Assembly (NCBI GenBank): GCA_038327655.1
Contig: JBBQLG010000011.1
Span: 1 to 64,000 of the forward strand
DNA length: 64,000 nt
Reading direction: 5' to 3'
Source: JBBQLG01 sp038327655
GTDB taxonomy: Bacteria; Bacteroidota; Bacteroidia; Cytophagales; Spirosomataceae
Shown: positions 1 through 7,831 of the stretch, one piece after another
Numbering within the stretch: position 1 is the stretch's first letter
Layout: each line of letters begins with the position of its first letter
Program-made: the position numbers and the translations under genes
Notes under the pieces: generated by a model
The model's database searches: none
What the model was told of the DNA's origin: nothing
Seen by the model: only the letters and a program-made list of their open reading frames with translations

Positions 1-540
1 ACCATTACCAGCTTTACCTGCTACTCCACCAACGGGGCACTCAGCGGGGTAGACTTTAAGGTGACCTACAGCGATGGTACAACGGCTCCTGCCCTGCCCG
101 ATCTGTTCATCAACGGCGTTACCATCACCGGCAAACTGGGGCAGCAGTACACCCTGAACTTCGATACCAACCAGTTCGAGTTGCCCATTCAGGACCAGGC
201 CAGCCGCAGCACCTACTTCGTGTGGAACTTCCGCCAGGCCTGCACCACGCTGCCAACCAAAACCCAGTCGTCGGCCGAAGTGGCTCCGGCCTGGCAGGTA
301 AGCGTACTGGGTAACCCCACGGTTAACACCTGGGCAGATCTGGGGGTGAGCAACGCCCAGGGACGGTCGTTGCAGGTACGGGTGGTTGACATTGCCGGTC
401 ACATCGTGAGTGAGCAGACCACCTCCATCACTCAGTACAGCCAGCTCATCCGGGCCGGGCTGTCTACGCAGCAAGGCGTGTACGTGATTCAGGTAAGCGA
501 TGGCAGTCGGCAACAGAGCCTGCGGGTAGTGCGCCACTAA
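1..540 (+). CDS. C-terminal end of a T9SS-sorted surface or secreted protein (5' end outside window)
   Basis: The frame is open from base 1 and ends at the TAA at 538-540, so only the last 179 residues are seen. The first part resembles the small beta-sandwich modules repeated in the GH26 protein at 11007. The final ~80 residues look like a type A T9SS sorting domain: a VLGNP-like start, a VVDIAGHIV strand, and a GVYVIQVSDG...SLRVVRH ending, which matches the usual 'G.Y.l.v..g......k.v...' pattern. The whole protein would therefore be exported by the Sec system and then the type IX secretion system, and released or anchored at the cell surface. Its catalytic or binding part lies upstream of the window and cannot be named. 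A strong terminator follows at 587-615. Confidence 0.75.
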   Translation, partial: TITSFTCYSTNGALSGVDFKVTYSDGTTAPALPDLFINGVTITGKLGQQYTLNFDTNQFELPIQDQASRSTYFVWNFRQACTTLPTKTQSSAEVAPAWQVSVLGNPTVNTWADLGVSNAQGRSLQVRVVDIAGHIVSEQTTSITQYSQLIRAGLSTQQGVYVIQVSDGSRQQSLRVVRH

Positions 541-586
541 GGACAGCCATAGAAAAACAGGTAATTAGAGAGAAAAGTAATTCACA

Positions 587-615
587 AAACCCCCGGCAGA
601 TACTGCCGGGGGTTT
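587..615. terminator. Bidirectional rho-independent terminator
   Basis: Perfect 13-bp stem (AAACCCCCGGCAG, 587-599) with a 3-nt loop and its complement at 603-615. It has A-rich sequence before and T-rich sequence after. It lies between the convergent T9SS gene (ends 540) and the DUF421 gene (ends 633), so it can serve both. Confidence 0.85.
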
Positions 616-632
616 GTTGTGATAAGGTCAGC

Positions 633-1130
633 TTACTTCTTTTCGATGACGCTCAGATTACCGCTGCCCTCGATGTAGCAGGTCTTCACCTTTTTATAAT
701 CATCGACCCCATTGATGCGCAGTAAACTCATCAGTTCATCTTCAGCAATGATTTCGCGTTTCATATTCTGTCGCTGCAACACACCGTTCAAAATCAGCGG
801 AACGGGATCGGGTCCGGCTATTTTCTTGAAAAACAGGCTGCGGTAGCCCAGCCAGTCGATGGCAAAATCCCAAAAAACCAGCGTACCCACCAAAACAAAC
901 CCTTCCGGGATGGATTTGTAGTCGCCGGCCATGGCATTTTGGGAGGCATCGGAAATCAGGGTAATCAGCAGTAGATCGCTGATATTGAGTTGCCCGGCCC
1001 CCCGCCGGAAGTACCGGATGTAGGCGTAGCAAAACCAGTACGTGATGCTACCCCGTACAATCATTTCCAGCAACGAACTGGAGGGCACGAACATGTCGTG
1101 CCAGTTGAGTTCGAAAAGTTTATCCAGCAT
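633..1130 (-). CDS. DUF421 (YetF-type) membrane protein
   Basis: 165 residues, start ATG at 1130. The N-terminal ~100 residues hold hydrophobic segments (around 23-40, 51-65 and 78-92) containing the signature 'ISDLLLITLISDASQNAM' (compare the family's 'dlll..ligd..q'). A small cytoplasmic domain follows with the pattern PLILNGVLQ...MKRE.I..DELMSLLR..GV, which is diagnostic of the YetF/DUF421 C-terminal domain. The biochemical role of the family is not established. The gene is divergent from cobT with under 50 bp between them, so the two promoters must be compact or overlapping; no link to cobalamin synthesis is implied. Confidence 0.85.
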   Translation of the reverse strand: MLDKLFELNWHDMFVPSSSLLEMIVRGSITYWFCYAYIRYFRRGAGQLNISDLLLITLISDASQNAMAGDYKSIPEGFVLVGTLVFWDFAIDWLGYRSLFFKKIAGPDPVPLILNGVLQRQNMKREIIAEDELMSLLRINGVDDYKKVKTCYIEGSGNLSVIEKK

Positions 1131-1177
1131 CAGTTATTTAGTTTCCGGGTATAACCCATTTGTGGCAACTTTGGGCC

Positions 1178-2233
1178 ATGAAATCTGAGTTTTTACCCCC
1201 AGCGGCCCGTATTACGCCGGTCGACCGGTCACTTGAACCGGCTGTACGTCATAAAATCGACACGAAAACAAAACCCCTCGGGGCCCTCGGTCAACTCGAA
1301 ACCCTGGCCATGCAGCTTGCCCTGATTCAGGGCTGCGAAACGCCCGTGCTGACCAATCCCCATGTGCTCGTCTTTGCGGGCGATCATGGGCTGGCGCAGG
1401 AGGGCGTGAGTGCGTATCCGCCGGAGGTCACCTACCAGATGGTGGGCAACTTTCTGGCCGGTGGCGCGGCCATCAACGTGTTTGCCCGGCAAAACGGTAT
1501 GCAGGTGGTCGTGTGCGACGTGGGTGTAAACGGTACGTTTCAGAGCGGCCCGTCGGCCCTGGTCAAGTTTAAAATTCAGCCGGGCACCCGCAACATGCGC
1601 CACGAACCCGCCATGACCCGCGACGAAGCCGAAGCGGCCATGGACGCCGGGCGGACGCTGGTGGATGGCGTCGCGCACCGGGGCTGCAATGTGGTTGGGT
1701 TCGGCGAAATGGGCATCGGCAATACTTCGTCGGCCGCGCTACTGATGCACCGTTTTACGGATCATGCCCTCGCCGATTGTGTTGGTCGCGGTACGGGCGT
1801 GGATGATGCCGGTTTGCAGCGCAAAACAGCGATCCTGACCGAAGTAGCCGCCCGATACGCGCACCTGACCGACCCGCTGGATATACTGGCCGCAATGGGT
1901 GGTTTCGAGATTGCCGCCATCGCCGGGGGCATCTTACAAGCTGCCGAAAATAAAATGGTGGTACTGATCGACGGATTTATCTCCACCGCAGCCCTGTTGG
2001 TAGCACAGGCTATAAACCCGGTTTGCGTAGCGTACTGCGTGTTTTGCCACCAGTCCGACGAGGCCGGTCACCGGCTGATGCTGGCCCATTTTGCGGCCAC
2101 GCCCCTGCTCAACCTCGGTCTGCGGCTGGGCGAGGGCACCGGTTGTGCGCTGGCGTACCCATTATTGGCGGCCGCCGTTACCATGCTGAACGACATGGCT
2201 TCGTTCGAGTCGGCGGGGGTAAGTAATAAATAG
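1178..2233 (+). CDS. cobT: Nicotinate-nucleotide--dimethylbenzimidazole phosphoribosyltransferase
   Basis: 351 residues. It transfers phosphoribose from nicotinate mononucleotide to 5,6-dimethylbenzimidazole, giving alpha-ribazole phosphate for the lower loop of cobalamin. Visible family features are DTKTKPLGALG near the N-terminus, FAGDHGLAQEGVSAYP, NVVGFGEMGIGNTSSAAL, and LGLRLGEGTG near the C-terminus, whose Glu corresponds to the catalytic base. The start was set at the ATG at 1178 (MKSEFLPP) because the upstream in-frame ATG at 1160 adds six residues not expected in the family. It is the first gene of cobT-cobS-cobC-DUF6580, with 2 nt to cobS. The 5' space is too short for a cobalamin riboswitch, and none is visible. 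Confidence 0.96.
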   Translation: MKSEFLPPAARITPVDRSLEPAVRHKIDTKTKPLGALGQLETLAMQLALIQGCETPVLTNPHVLVFAGDHGLAQEGVSAYPPEVTYQMVGNFLAGGAAINVFARQNGMQVVVCDVGVNGTFQSGPSALVKFKIQPGTRNMRHEPAMTRDEAEAAMDAGRTLVDGVAHRGCNVVGFGEMGIGNTSSAALLMHRFTDHALADCVGRGTGVDDAGLQRKTAILTEVAARYAHLTDPLDILAAMGGFEIAAIAGGILQAAENKMVVLIDGFISTAALLVAQAINPVCVAYCVFCHQSDEAGHRLMLAHFAATPLLNLGLRLGEGTGCALAYPLLAAAVTMLNDMASFESAGVSNK

Positions 2234-2235
2234 AT

Positions 2236-3018
2236 ATGCGCCAACTCTTCTTTACCGCCCTGATGTTTTATACCCGGCTGCCGGTGCCCAAAAACATCGA
2301 CCACTCGGCGGATCTGCTCAACCGTTCCACGCTGTTCTTCCCGTTTATTGGCTGGATCGTTGGGGGCATTGGCATCGGCGCGTTCTGGCTGACCTGGTGG
2401 ATTTTCCCGCCCGAACTGGCCGTGCTGTTCAGCATGATTGCGACCATCTGGGTCACCGGGGCGTTTCACGAAGATGGCTTCGCTGATGTGTGCGACGGGT
2501 TTGGCGGGGGCTGGTCCAAAACGCAGATTCTGACCATCATGAAAGATTCGCGGCTGGGTACGTACGGCGTAGTCGGGCTGGGTCTGCTGCTGGCAGTTAA
2601 GTTTTTCGCGCTTAAAACCCTGCTGACCACCGACGCGTTTGGCTGGCCAATGGTGCTGCAATACGTAGCGGCCCACAGCCTGAGCCGGTTCGTGGCCGTC
2701 ACCATCATTGCCGCTCTGCCCTATGCCCGCGAAGACGCCGACGCCAAAGCCAAACCCATTGCGCAGGGCATAACGAGCAGTCAGGTGGCCATTGCCGCCG
2801 GTTTCGGTTTGTTGCCGTTGCTGATTTTAGTGGCCTGCACGGGTGAGTGGCTTTATTTGCTCTTCCTGCTGCCCTTAGTCGTGGTGCGGTGGCGGCTCAT
2901 GCGCTGGTTCATCAAATGGCTCGGCGGCTACACCGGCGATTGCTTAGGTGCCACGCAACAACTGACCGAGGTGGTAATTTACCTGTCATTCGCGGCCCTG
3001 CTTCAAACAACAAACTAA
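2236..3018 (+). CDS. cobS: Adenosylcobinamide-GDP ribazoletransferase (cobalamin synthase)
   Basis: 260-residue polytopic inner-membrane enzyme. It joins adenosylcobinamide-GDP with alpha-ribazole (or its phosphate) in the last stage of nucleotide-loop assembly. The family's acidic motif is present as FHEDGFADVCDGFGGG (near residue 77), followed by MKDSRLGTYGVVGL and several long hydrophobic stretches. The start ATG lies 2 nt after the cobT stop and the cobC start is 7 nt after this gene's stop, so the three are very probably one transcript. The usual partner cobU/cobP is not in the window. Confidence 0.96.
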   Translation: MRQLFFTALMFYTRLPVPKNIDHSADLLNRSTLFFPFIGWIVGGIGIGAFWLTWWIFPPELAVLFSMIATIWVTGAFHEDGFADVCDGFGGGWSKTQILTIMKDSRLGTYGVVGLGLLLAVKFFALKTLLTTDAFGWPMVLQYVAAHSLSRFVAVTIIAALPYAREDADAKAKPIAQGITSSQVAIAAGFGLLPLLILVACTGEWLYLLFLLPLVVVRWRLMRWFIKWLGGYTGDCLGATQQLTEVVIYLSFAALLQTTN

Positions 3019-3025
3019 CCACTTC

Positions 3026-3610
3026 ATGGACATTTACCTGATTCGCCATACCGAAGTAGCGGTGGGCCTGAGCGTGGCCTACGGACAGACGGACGTTGCC
3101 TTAGCCGATAACTATGCCGAACAGCGCGACCGGCTGCGTACCCTGCTCCCGACTAATCCAGTTCGTATTTTTTCGAGTCCGCTGAGCCGTTGCCGCCGGT
3201 TGGCCGACGCCCTTACGACCGATAGCCACTCGTCCGTACAAACCGACAACCGGCTACTGGAACTGAACTTTGGGGACTGGGAAAACCGCCCCTGGGCCGA
3301 CATTCCCCGCGCCGAACTGGACCCCTGGATGGCCGATTTCACGAACCTGCCGACCCCCAACGGCGAAAGTTTCCAGCACCTCGCCGACCGGGTTCACGGC
3401 TTCTGGCAGGAGGAGTTGCTGCCCCTCGCCGGGCAACCCCATGCGGGTCCGGTGTTTGTGGTGACCCACGCGGGGGTGATTCGGGTTTGGCTGTGTCTGT
3501 TCCTGGGCTTACCTTTGTCCAACGCGTTCCGCATTCACCTGGATTACGGTTCGCTTTGCCAGGTTTCCGTAAAGGGAGCCATCTACAGCGTTCGATTCAT
3601 CAATCGTTAG
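3026..3610 (+). CDS. cobC: Alpha-ribazole phosphatase (histidine phosphatase family)
   Basis: 194 residues. It would dephosphorylate alpha-ribazole 5'-phosphate, the product of CobT. The family's phospho-histidine motif is seen as LIRHTE at the N-terminus. SSPLSRCRRLA, a mid-protein Glu/Asn stretch (LLELNFGDWENRPW) and the late THAGVIR histidine complete the phosphoglycerate-mutase-like active site. A general phosphatase of this fold is possible, but the position directly after cobT-cobS makes CobC the natural reading. Confidence 0.9.
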   Translation: MDIYLIRHTEVAVGLSVAYGQTDVALADNYAEQRDRLRTLLPTNPVRIFSSPLSRCRRLADALTTDSHSSVQTDNRLLELNFGDWENRPWADIPRAELDPWMADFTNLPTPNGESFQHLADRVHGFWQEELLPLAGQPHAGPVFVVTHAGVIRVWLCLFLGLPLSNAFRIHLDYGSLCQVSVKGAIYSVRFINR

Positions 3611-3615
3611 TTTTT

Positions 3616-4158
3616 ATGAAACCCATACCCATCCGCTTAGCCGCGTTGCTGTCCATTATTTTATCAGTGGCTCTGTTCCGGCTCTTCCCCCACTGGCCCA
3701 ACTTCACGCCCGTGGCGGCACTGGCCCTGTTCGGTGCGGCTACCTTCGACCGGAAATGGCTGGGTTTGGTGGCTCCGCTGGCAGCCATGCTGCTCAGCGA
3801 TGCCCTGATCGGCTTTCACGCGTCAATGGGGGCGGTGTACCTTAGTTTCGCGCTTACGTGGCTGCTGGGGCTGTACCTGCTCAACCGGCCCTCAGCCGTT
3901 CGGATTGCCATGGCATCGGTACTGTCGTCGGTGCTGTTCTTTCTGATTACGAATTTCGCCGTCTGGTACGGGGCAACGTTTTACCCGCAAACCATGCAGG
4001 GCCTGCTCACCTGTTATGCTGCGGGGCTGGCCTTTTACAACGGGCAGTCGTTCGGGCTGAACGGACTGATGGGTGACCTGTTCTTCAGCGGTTTGCTGTT
4101 CGGCGGGTACGCGCTGCTTCAATTCCGTTTTCCGAAACTCAGAAAGCAGCGGGTTTAA
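3616..4158 (+). CDS. DUF6580-type membrane protein, possibly a cobalamin-related transporter component
   Basis: 180 residues, start ATG at 3616 (MKPIPIRLAALL); an upstream in-frame ATG lies inside cobC and is rejected. It has about five hydrophobic helices and the motif 'FTPVAALALFGAATF' followed by 'APLAAMLLSDALIGFH', which recalls substrate-binding (S) components of ECF transporters and the DUF6580 family. It starts 5 nt after the cobC stop, so it is probably co-transcribed. I infer a role in uptake linked to cobalamin or its precursors; the sequence alone does not prove this. A strong terminator follows. Confidence 0.72.
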   Translation: MKPIPIRLAALLSIILSVALFRLFPHWPNFTPVAALALFGAATFDRKWLGLVAPLAAMLLSDALIGFHASMGAVYLSFALTWLLGLYLLNRPSAVRIAMASVLSSVLFFLITNFAVWYGATFYPQTMQGLLTCYAAGLAFYNGQSFGLNGLMGDLFFSGLLFGGYALLQFRFPKLRKQRV

Positions 4159-4178
4159 TCGTAATCACTGCTTTTTTC

Positions 4179-4211
4179 AAGAAACCAGTCCTGAATCAGG
4201 ACTGGTTTCTT
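4179..4211. terminator. Rho-independent terminator after the cobalamin operon
   Basis: Perfect 15-bp stem (4179-4193 with 4197-4211) and an AAT loop. T-rich sequence lies on both sides. It sits between the convergent DUF6580 gene (ends 4158) and the receiver-cyclase gene (ends 4257), so it is likely bidirectional. Confidence 0.9.
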
Positions 4212-4256
4212 TGTTTTAAGCGAAGGCTCCCCGTCTCTTTGCAGGCTTTTATGCGC

Positions 4257-5303
4257 CTACTCAATCACTTCGTAAATCAGGACGGGGTTGGCTTTGTTCT
4301 TGAGTTTCACTTCGCCGACGCGTTCGCAGTGAAACGACTCTTTCACTAATTCGTAGGTATCTTCCGTAATCACAATCTGGCCGGGTTTGGCCACCGACTG
4401 CAACCGCTGCGAGAGGTTTACGGCATCGCCGATGACGGTATAATCCAGCCGCCGGAGCGAAGCCGAACCAATATTGCCCGACACCATCTCGCCGGTGTTG
4501 ATGCCAATGGATACGCTGGGTCGGTAGCTGACGTTTTCGGGCAGGGCGGCCTGATTGGCCTGAATTTTTTCCCGCATGGCGAGGGCCGCATCCACGGCGC
4601 GGTCGAGGTGATGGTCGCCCCGGAAAACAGCCATGATGGCGTCGCCCATGAACTTGTCCACGTAGCCGCCCTGCGCAATAATCTCCTTCACCATCTCATC
4701 GAAATAGCTGTTTAACAGGTTTACGACTACATCGGCGGGCATCCGTTCGGCGAGGGCCGTGAAGCCGCAGATGTCGACGAATACAACCGTTGCCTGCACG
4801 ACTTCGCTGGCCAGCAGGCTGTTGCCAAACTCCGGGCGGGCCATGAAGTTGATTACCGTTTCGTCGACGTACATTTTCAGGATGTTGTTTTCCTGTATGG
4901 CCCGCATCGTTTCGCGCATCTGCGCCACCTGCGTAATGGTTTTTTCGATGGTAATTTCCAGGTCCGCAAAATCGACGGGCTTGCAGACAAAGTCGAATGC
5001 GCCCCGGTTCATGGCCACCCGAATGTTCTGCATGTCGCCGTAGGCCGATACCATCACCGTTTTGAGCAGCGGGCCCAGTTCAAACAGTTTGGTGAGCAGG
5101 GTCAGCCCGTCCATCACGGGCATGTTAATATCGCTCAGGACAATATCCGTGTCGGGGTGCTCACCAATGCGGACGAGGGCTTCCTGACCGTTGTTGGCAA
5201 AAATAAATTCGTAGTCTTTATCCCGAATCTTGCGCCGAAACTTCTGTTTGATCAGAAATTCCAGATCCGTTTCGTCATCTACCACTAATATTTTTGTACT
5301 CAT
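4257..5303 (-). CDS. Response regulator with class III adenylate cyclase output domain
   Basis: 348 residues. Residues 1-120 are a receiver domain with the acidic pair near 9-10, phospho-acceptor Asp58 (SDINMP) and the CKPVD lysine. A helical linker (about 120-165) leads to a class III nucleotide cyclase domain. The two metal-binding aspartates are present as Asp177 (FVDICGFT) and Asp221 (KFMGDA). Lys217 and Asp287 match the adenine-selecting pair, and Asn296/Arg300 match the transition-state residues. An active adenylate cyclase is therefore expected, giving phosphorylation-controlled cAMP synthesis. The start ATG overlaps the stop of the stand-alone receiver gene by 4 nt. It is the last gene of the operon that begins at 9235. 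Confidence 0.93.
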   Translation of the reverse strand: MSTKILVVDDETDLEFLIKQKFRRKIRDKDYEFIFANNGQEALVRIGEHPDTDIVLSDINMPVMDGLTLLTKLFELGPLLKTVMVSAYGDMQNIRVAMNRGAFDFVCKPVDFADLEITIEKTITQVAQMRETMRAIQENNILKMYVDETVINFMARPEFGNSLLASEVVQATVVFVDICGFTALAERMPADVVVNLLNSYFDEMVKEIIAQGGYVDKFMGDAIMAVFRGDHHLDRAVDAALAMREKIQANQAALPENVSYRPSVSIGINTGEMVSGNIGSASLRRLDYTVIGDAVNLSQRLQSVAKPGQIVITEDTYELVKESFHCERVGEVKLKNKANPVLIYEVIE

Positions 5304-5680
5304 TGTGGATATAGGTGGGTGAGTTTGTCCTTCAACTGGGCAAAATCGAGGGGTTTGGTCAGAAAATCGTCGGCCCCATACTGCATCGCCATGTCGTGAT
5401 TCTGCTGATCGCCGTAGGCCGTAATCATCATCACAATCGGGGGTGGCACGGCGTACGACGACCGAATCCGGCGCAGCAGTTCCAGCCCGCTCATGCCCGG
5501 CATGTTGATGTCGGAGAGGATCAGCACCGCTTCGGAGCCGTGGTCGCCTAAGTAACTCAAGGCCGCTTCGCCGGAGTTGGCAAAGGCAAACGCCATGCTG
5601 CCACTGCGAATTTCGCGCCGGAACCGCTGCTCAAACAGCAATTGAACATCGGTCTCGTCGTCTACCACTAAGATTTTCAT
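5300..5680 (-). CDS. Stand-alone receiver-domain response regulator
   Basis: 126 residues and only a receiver (CheY-like) domain: acidic pocket DDE near residues 8-10, phospho-acceptor Asp57 (LSDINMPGMSG), a conserved Thr in MITAYGD and Lys in LTKPLD. There is no output domain. It overlaps the receiver-cyclase gene by 4 nt (ATGA) and lies 18 nt after the TPR kinase gene, so it is translationally coupled to both. Likely roles are a phosphate sink or relay between the two upstream kinases and the cyclase; that is inferred from gene order. Confidence 0.92.
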   Translation of the reverse strand: MKILVVDDETDVQLLFEQRFRREIRSGSMAFAFANSGEAALSYLGDHGSEAVLILSDINMPGMSGLELLRRIRSSYAVPPPIVMMITAYGDQQNHDMAMQYGADDFLTKPLDFAQLKDKLTHLYPQ

Positions 5681-5698
5681 GGGTGCTGGATTTAAGGT

Positions 5699-7819
5699 CT
5701 AAGATACGGCGATTTGCCCATCTGCGGGAAGCGTGATTATAAATTCCGTAAACTGCCCCGTTTTGGTCGCTACCGTGAGCGAGCCACCGTGGCCTTTGTT
5801 AATGATTTCGTAGCTCAGCGACAGCCCCAGGCCGGTGCCCTCGCCGGTCGGCTTGGTCGTAAAAAAAGGCTGAAAAATTTTATCCACCACCGCATCGGGA
5901 ATGCCATCGCCGTTATCCCGCACCCGAATTTCGGCCGCACCACCCACCTTCCGGGTACTGATGCTGACGACGGGCTGATAGTCGGATTCTCCCGGTAAGG
6001 CAGACGCGTCCAACCGTTTTTTCCTGGCGGCCACGGCGTAAAATGCGTTGTTGAACAGGTTCAGCAAGACCCGGCTGATATCCTGCCCCACCACCACTAC
6101 GTTAGTCAGGTGGGGGTCGAACCGGGTGAGTAACTCGGCATTAAAATCTTTGTCTTTAGCGCGCAGGCCGTGGTAACTCAACCGAAGATACTCGTCAGCC
6201 AGCGCATTGATGTCCGTCGGAAGCCGTTCGCCCGTACTGGTGCGGGAGTGTTGCAGCATGGCTTTTACAATGGCATCGGCGCGTTTCCCGTGGTGGTGAA
6301 TCTTGGTCAGGTTCTGCCGCAAATCGTCGGTCAGGGGAAAGACTTCGCTGGTATGACCGGCCACTACTTCCTCGTTCAGTTCATCGACCAATTCGACGCT
6401 GACCTCGGCGAAGTTATTGACGAAGTTGAGCGGGTTCTGAATCTCGTGGGCAATCCCCGCCGTCAGTTCGCCCAGCGAGGCCATTTTTTCGCGCTGTACC
6501 AACTGACGCTGGGCGGCCTGAATCTCGGTTTGCTGCTGGCGAAGCTGCTCATTGGCCCGTTGCTGCTGCCGGTTACTGCGCCACAGCACCACCGCCACAA
6601 TGCCGACCAGCCCCAATCCGATTAAGGCACTAAGCAGCCATTGCTGCTGCCGACGGGCTTCTTCGGCGCGCAGGGTAGCAGCCGCCTGCCGTTCGGCCGT
6701 GGTAACATCGTTCTGTAAAACAGCGAGTTGCTGCTGCGTTTGCCGCCCCGACAGGGTATCATTATAGGCCGTGTAGGCTTGCTGATAAGCGTAGGCCTGC
6801 GTAAAATCGTTCTGCTGTGCGTAGGCCAGAGCCAGTATGCTGCTGGCCTCGCGGGAGGCTTCTTTGTAGCCGATGTAGCGGCTCAATCGCCAGCCCTGCT
6901 GCCCGTAGTAAATAGCACTGTCGGGGCGGTTTATTCCAAGGTGGGCGCGGGCCAGCACGGTCTGCGTCCAGGCGACCACTTCGTACTCGCCTTTGGCCAG
7001 CAATACCCGCAGTGCCTCGTGCGCCGTCTGGAGAGCCTCCCCGTAGGCCCCCTCCTCTACCTGTACGGCCGCCAGGTTGCTCTGAGCCTCGGCCTCCAGC
7101 CGACTGTTACCCAGCGACCGGGCCAGCCGAATCGCCTTGGTATACGACCGGATCGCTTTCGACCGTTCGCCTTCGGCCCGGTACAGTTCGCCCAGGCCAT
7201 TCAGAGACTGGCAGATACCTACTTCCTGGCGGGCTTGTTCGTAGAGCTGGAGGGCAGCCGTCATGTAGGTGAATGCCTGCGTGTAATCGCCCAGCAATAC
7301 ATACAGCGCCCCCAGCCGCGACATCTGACGGCGAATCAAAGCCGAATCGCCTGTTGCTCTGGCAATATCGAGGCTTTGCAGCCCTGCCGAAAGGGCCGGT
7401 ACATAATCGCCCCGCTGGGTGTTGATCCAGCCAAGCAGACCCAGCGTTCGGCCCGTTCCCACGCGGTTTTGTAGCTGTTGATACTGCTGCTGTGCCCGTT
7501 TCAGCGCCGAGAGGGCCGAGGCATAGTCGTTGCGCTCGACGTAGGCTCCCCCAACGGCCAGCAGCGCATCGGCTTCCCGCTCCGGTTGATGGAGCCGGCG
7601 AGCCAGCGTCAGGGATTCCTCCCCGAATTGCAAGGCCTGCACGTAATCATCAACCCGAACCGCATTGGACAGTTCGATGAGTTGATTTACGCGGACCGTA
7701 TCGGCCTGCGGGTGCGCTTTGAGCCGAACCTTCAGGCTGTCGACCCGTGCAGACTGTGCCTGTAGGTCTATTGCGGTTAACCCCAGCAAACCGATTAATG
7801 CAATACAACGGAATAGCAT
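5699..7819 (-). CDS. TPR-containing sensor histidine kinase
   Basis: 706 residues. A signal peptide (MLFRCIALIGLLGLTAIDLQAQ) is followed by about 340 residues of tetratricopeptide repeats that would lie in the periplasm. A single membrane helix spans about 394-413, then a coiled coil, then a kinase core with His458 in AGIAHEIQNPLNF. The ATPase domain has an N box (LLNLFNNAFYAV), a DNGDGIP motif and a G-rich GEGTGLGLSLSYEI motif. The TPR domain presumably senses a protein or envelope signal. It lies between the kinase gene at 7832 (12-nt gap) and the receiver genes. Its kinase core is almost a copy of that neighbour's, with long stretches identical even at the DNA level. Confidence 0.93.
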   Translation of the reverse strand: MLFRCIALIGLLGLTAIDLQAQSARVDSLKVRLKAHPQADTVRVNQLIELSNAVRVDDYVQALQFGEESLTLARRLHQPEREADALLAVGGAYVERNDYASALSALKRAQQQYQQLQNRVGTGRTLGLLGWINTQRGDYVPALSAGLQSLDIARATGDSALIRRQMSRLGALYVLLGDYTQAFTYMTAALQLYEQARQEVGICQSLNGLGELYRAEGERSKAIRSYTKAIRLARSLGNSRLEAEAQSNLAAVQVEEGAYGEALQTAHEALRVLLAKGEYEVVAWTQTVLARAHLGINRPDSAIYYGQQGWRLSRYIGYKEASREASSILALAYAQQNDFTQAYAYQQAYTAYNDTLSGRQTQQQLAVLQNDVTTAERQAAATLRAEEARRQQQWLLSALIGLGLVGIVAVVLWRSNRQQQRANEQLRQQQTEIQAAQRQLVQREKMASLGELTAGIAHEIQNPLNFVNNFAEVSVELVDELNEEVVAGHTSEVFPLTDDLRQNLTKIHHHGKRADAIVKAMLQHSRTSTGERLPTDINALADEYLRLSYHGLRAKDKDFNAELLTRFDPHLTNVVVVGQDISRVLLNLFNNAFYAVAARKKRLDASALPGESDYQPVVSISTRKVGGAAEIRVRDNGDGIPDAVVDKIFQPFFTTKPTGEGTGLGLSLSYEIINKGHGGSLTVATKTGQFTEFIITLPADGQIAVS

Positions 7820-7831
7820 TGATGTTGAGGA

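Noticed and set aside
1131..1177. Cobalamin riboswitch ahead of cobT
   Set aside because: Fewer than 50 bases separate the divergent starts; no B12-box-like element fits.
6170..7474. Plus-strand open frames antisense to the TPR kinase
   Set aside because: They are low-complexity shadows of the kinase gene without domains, promoters or start signals.
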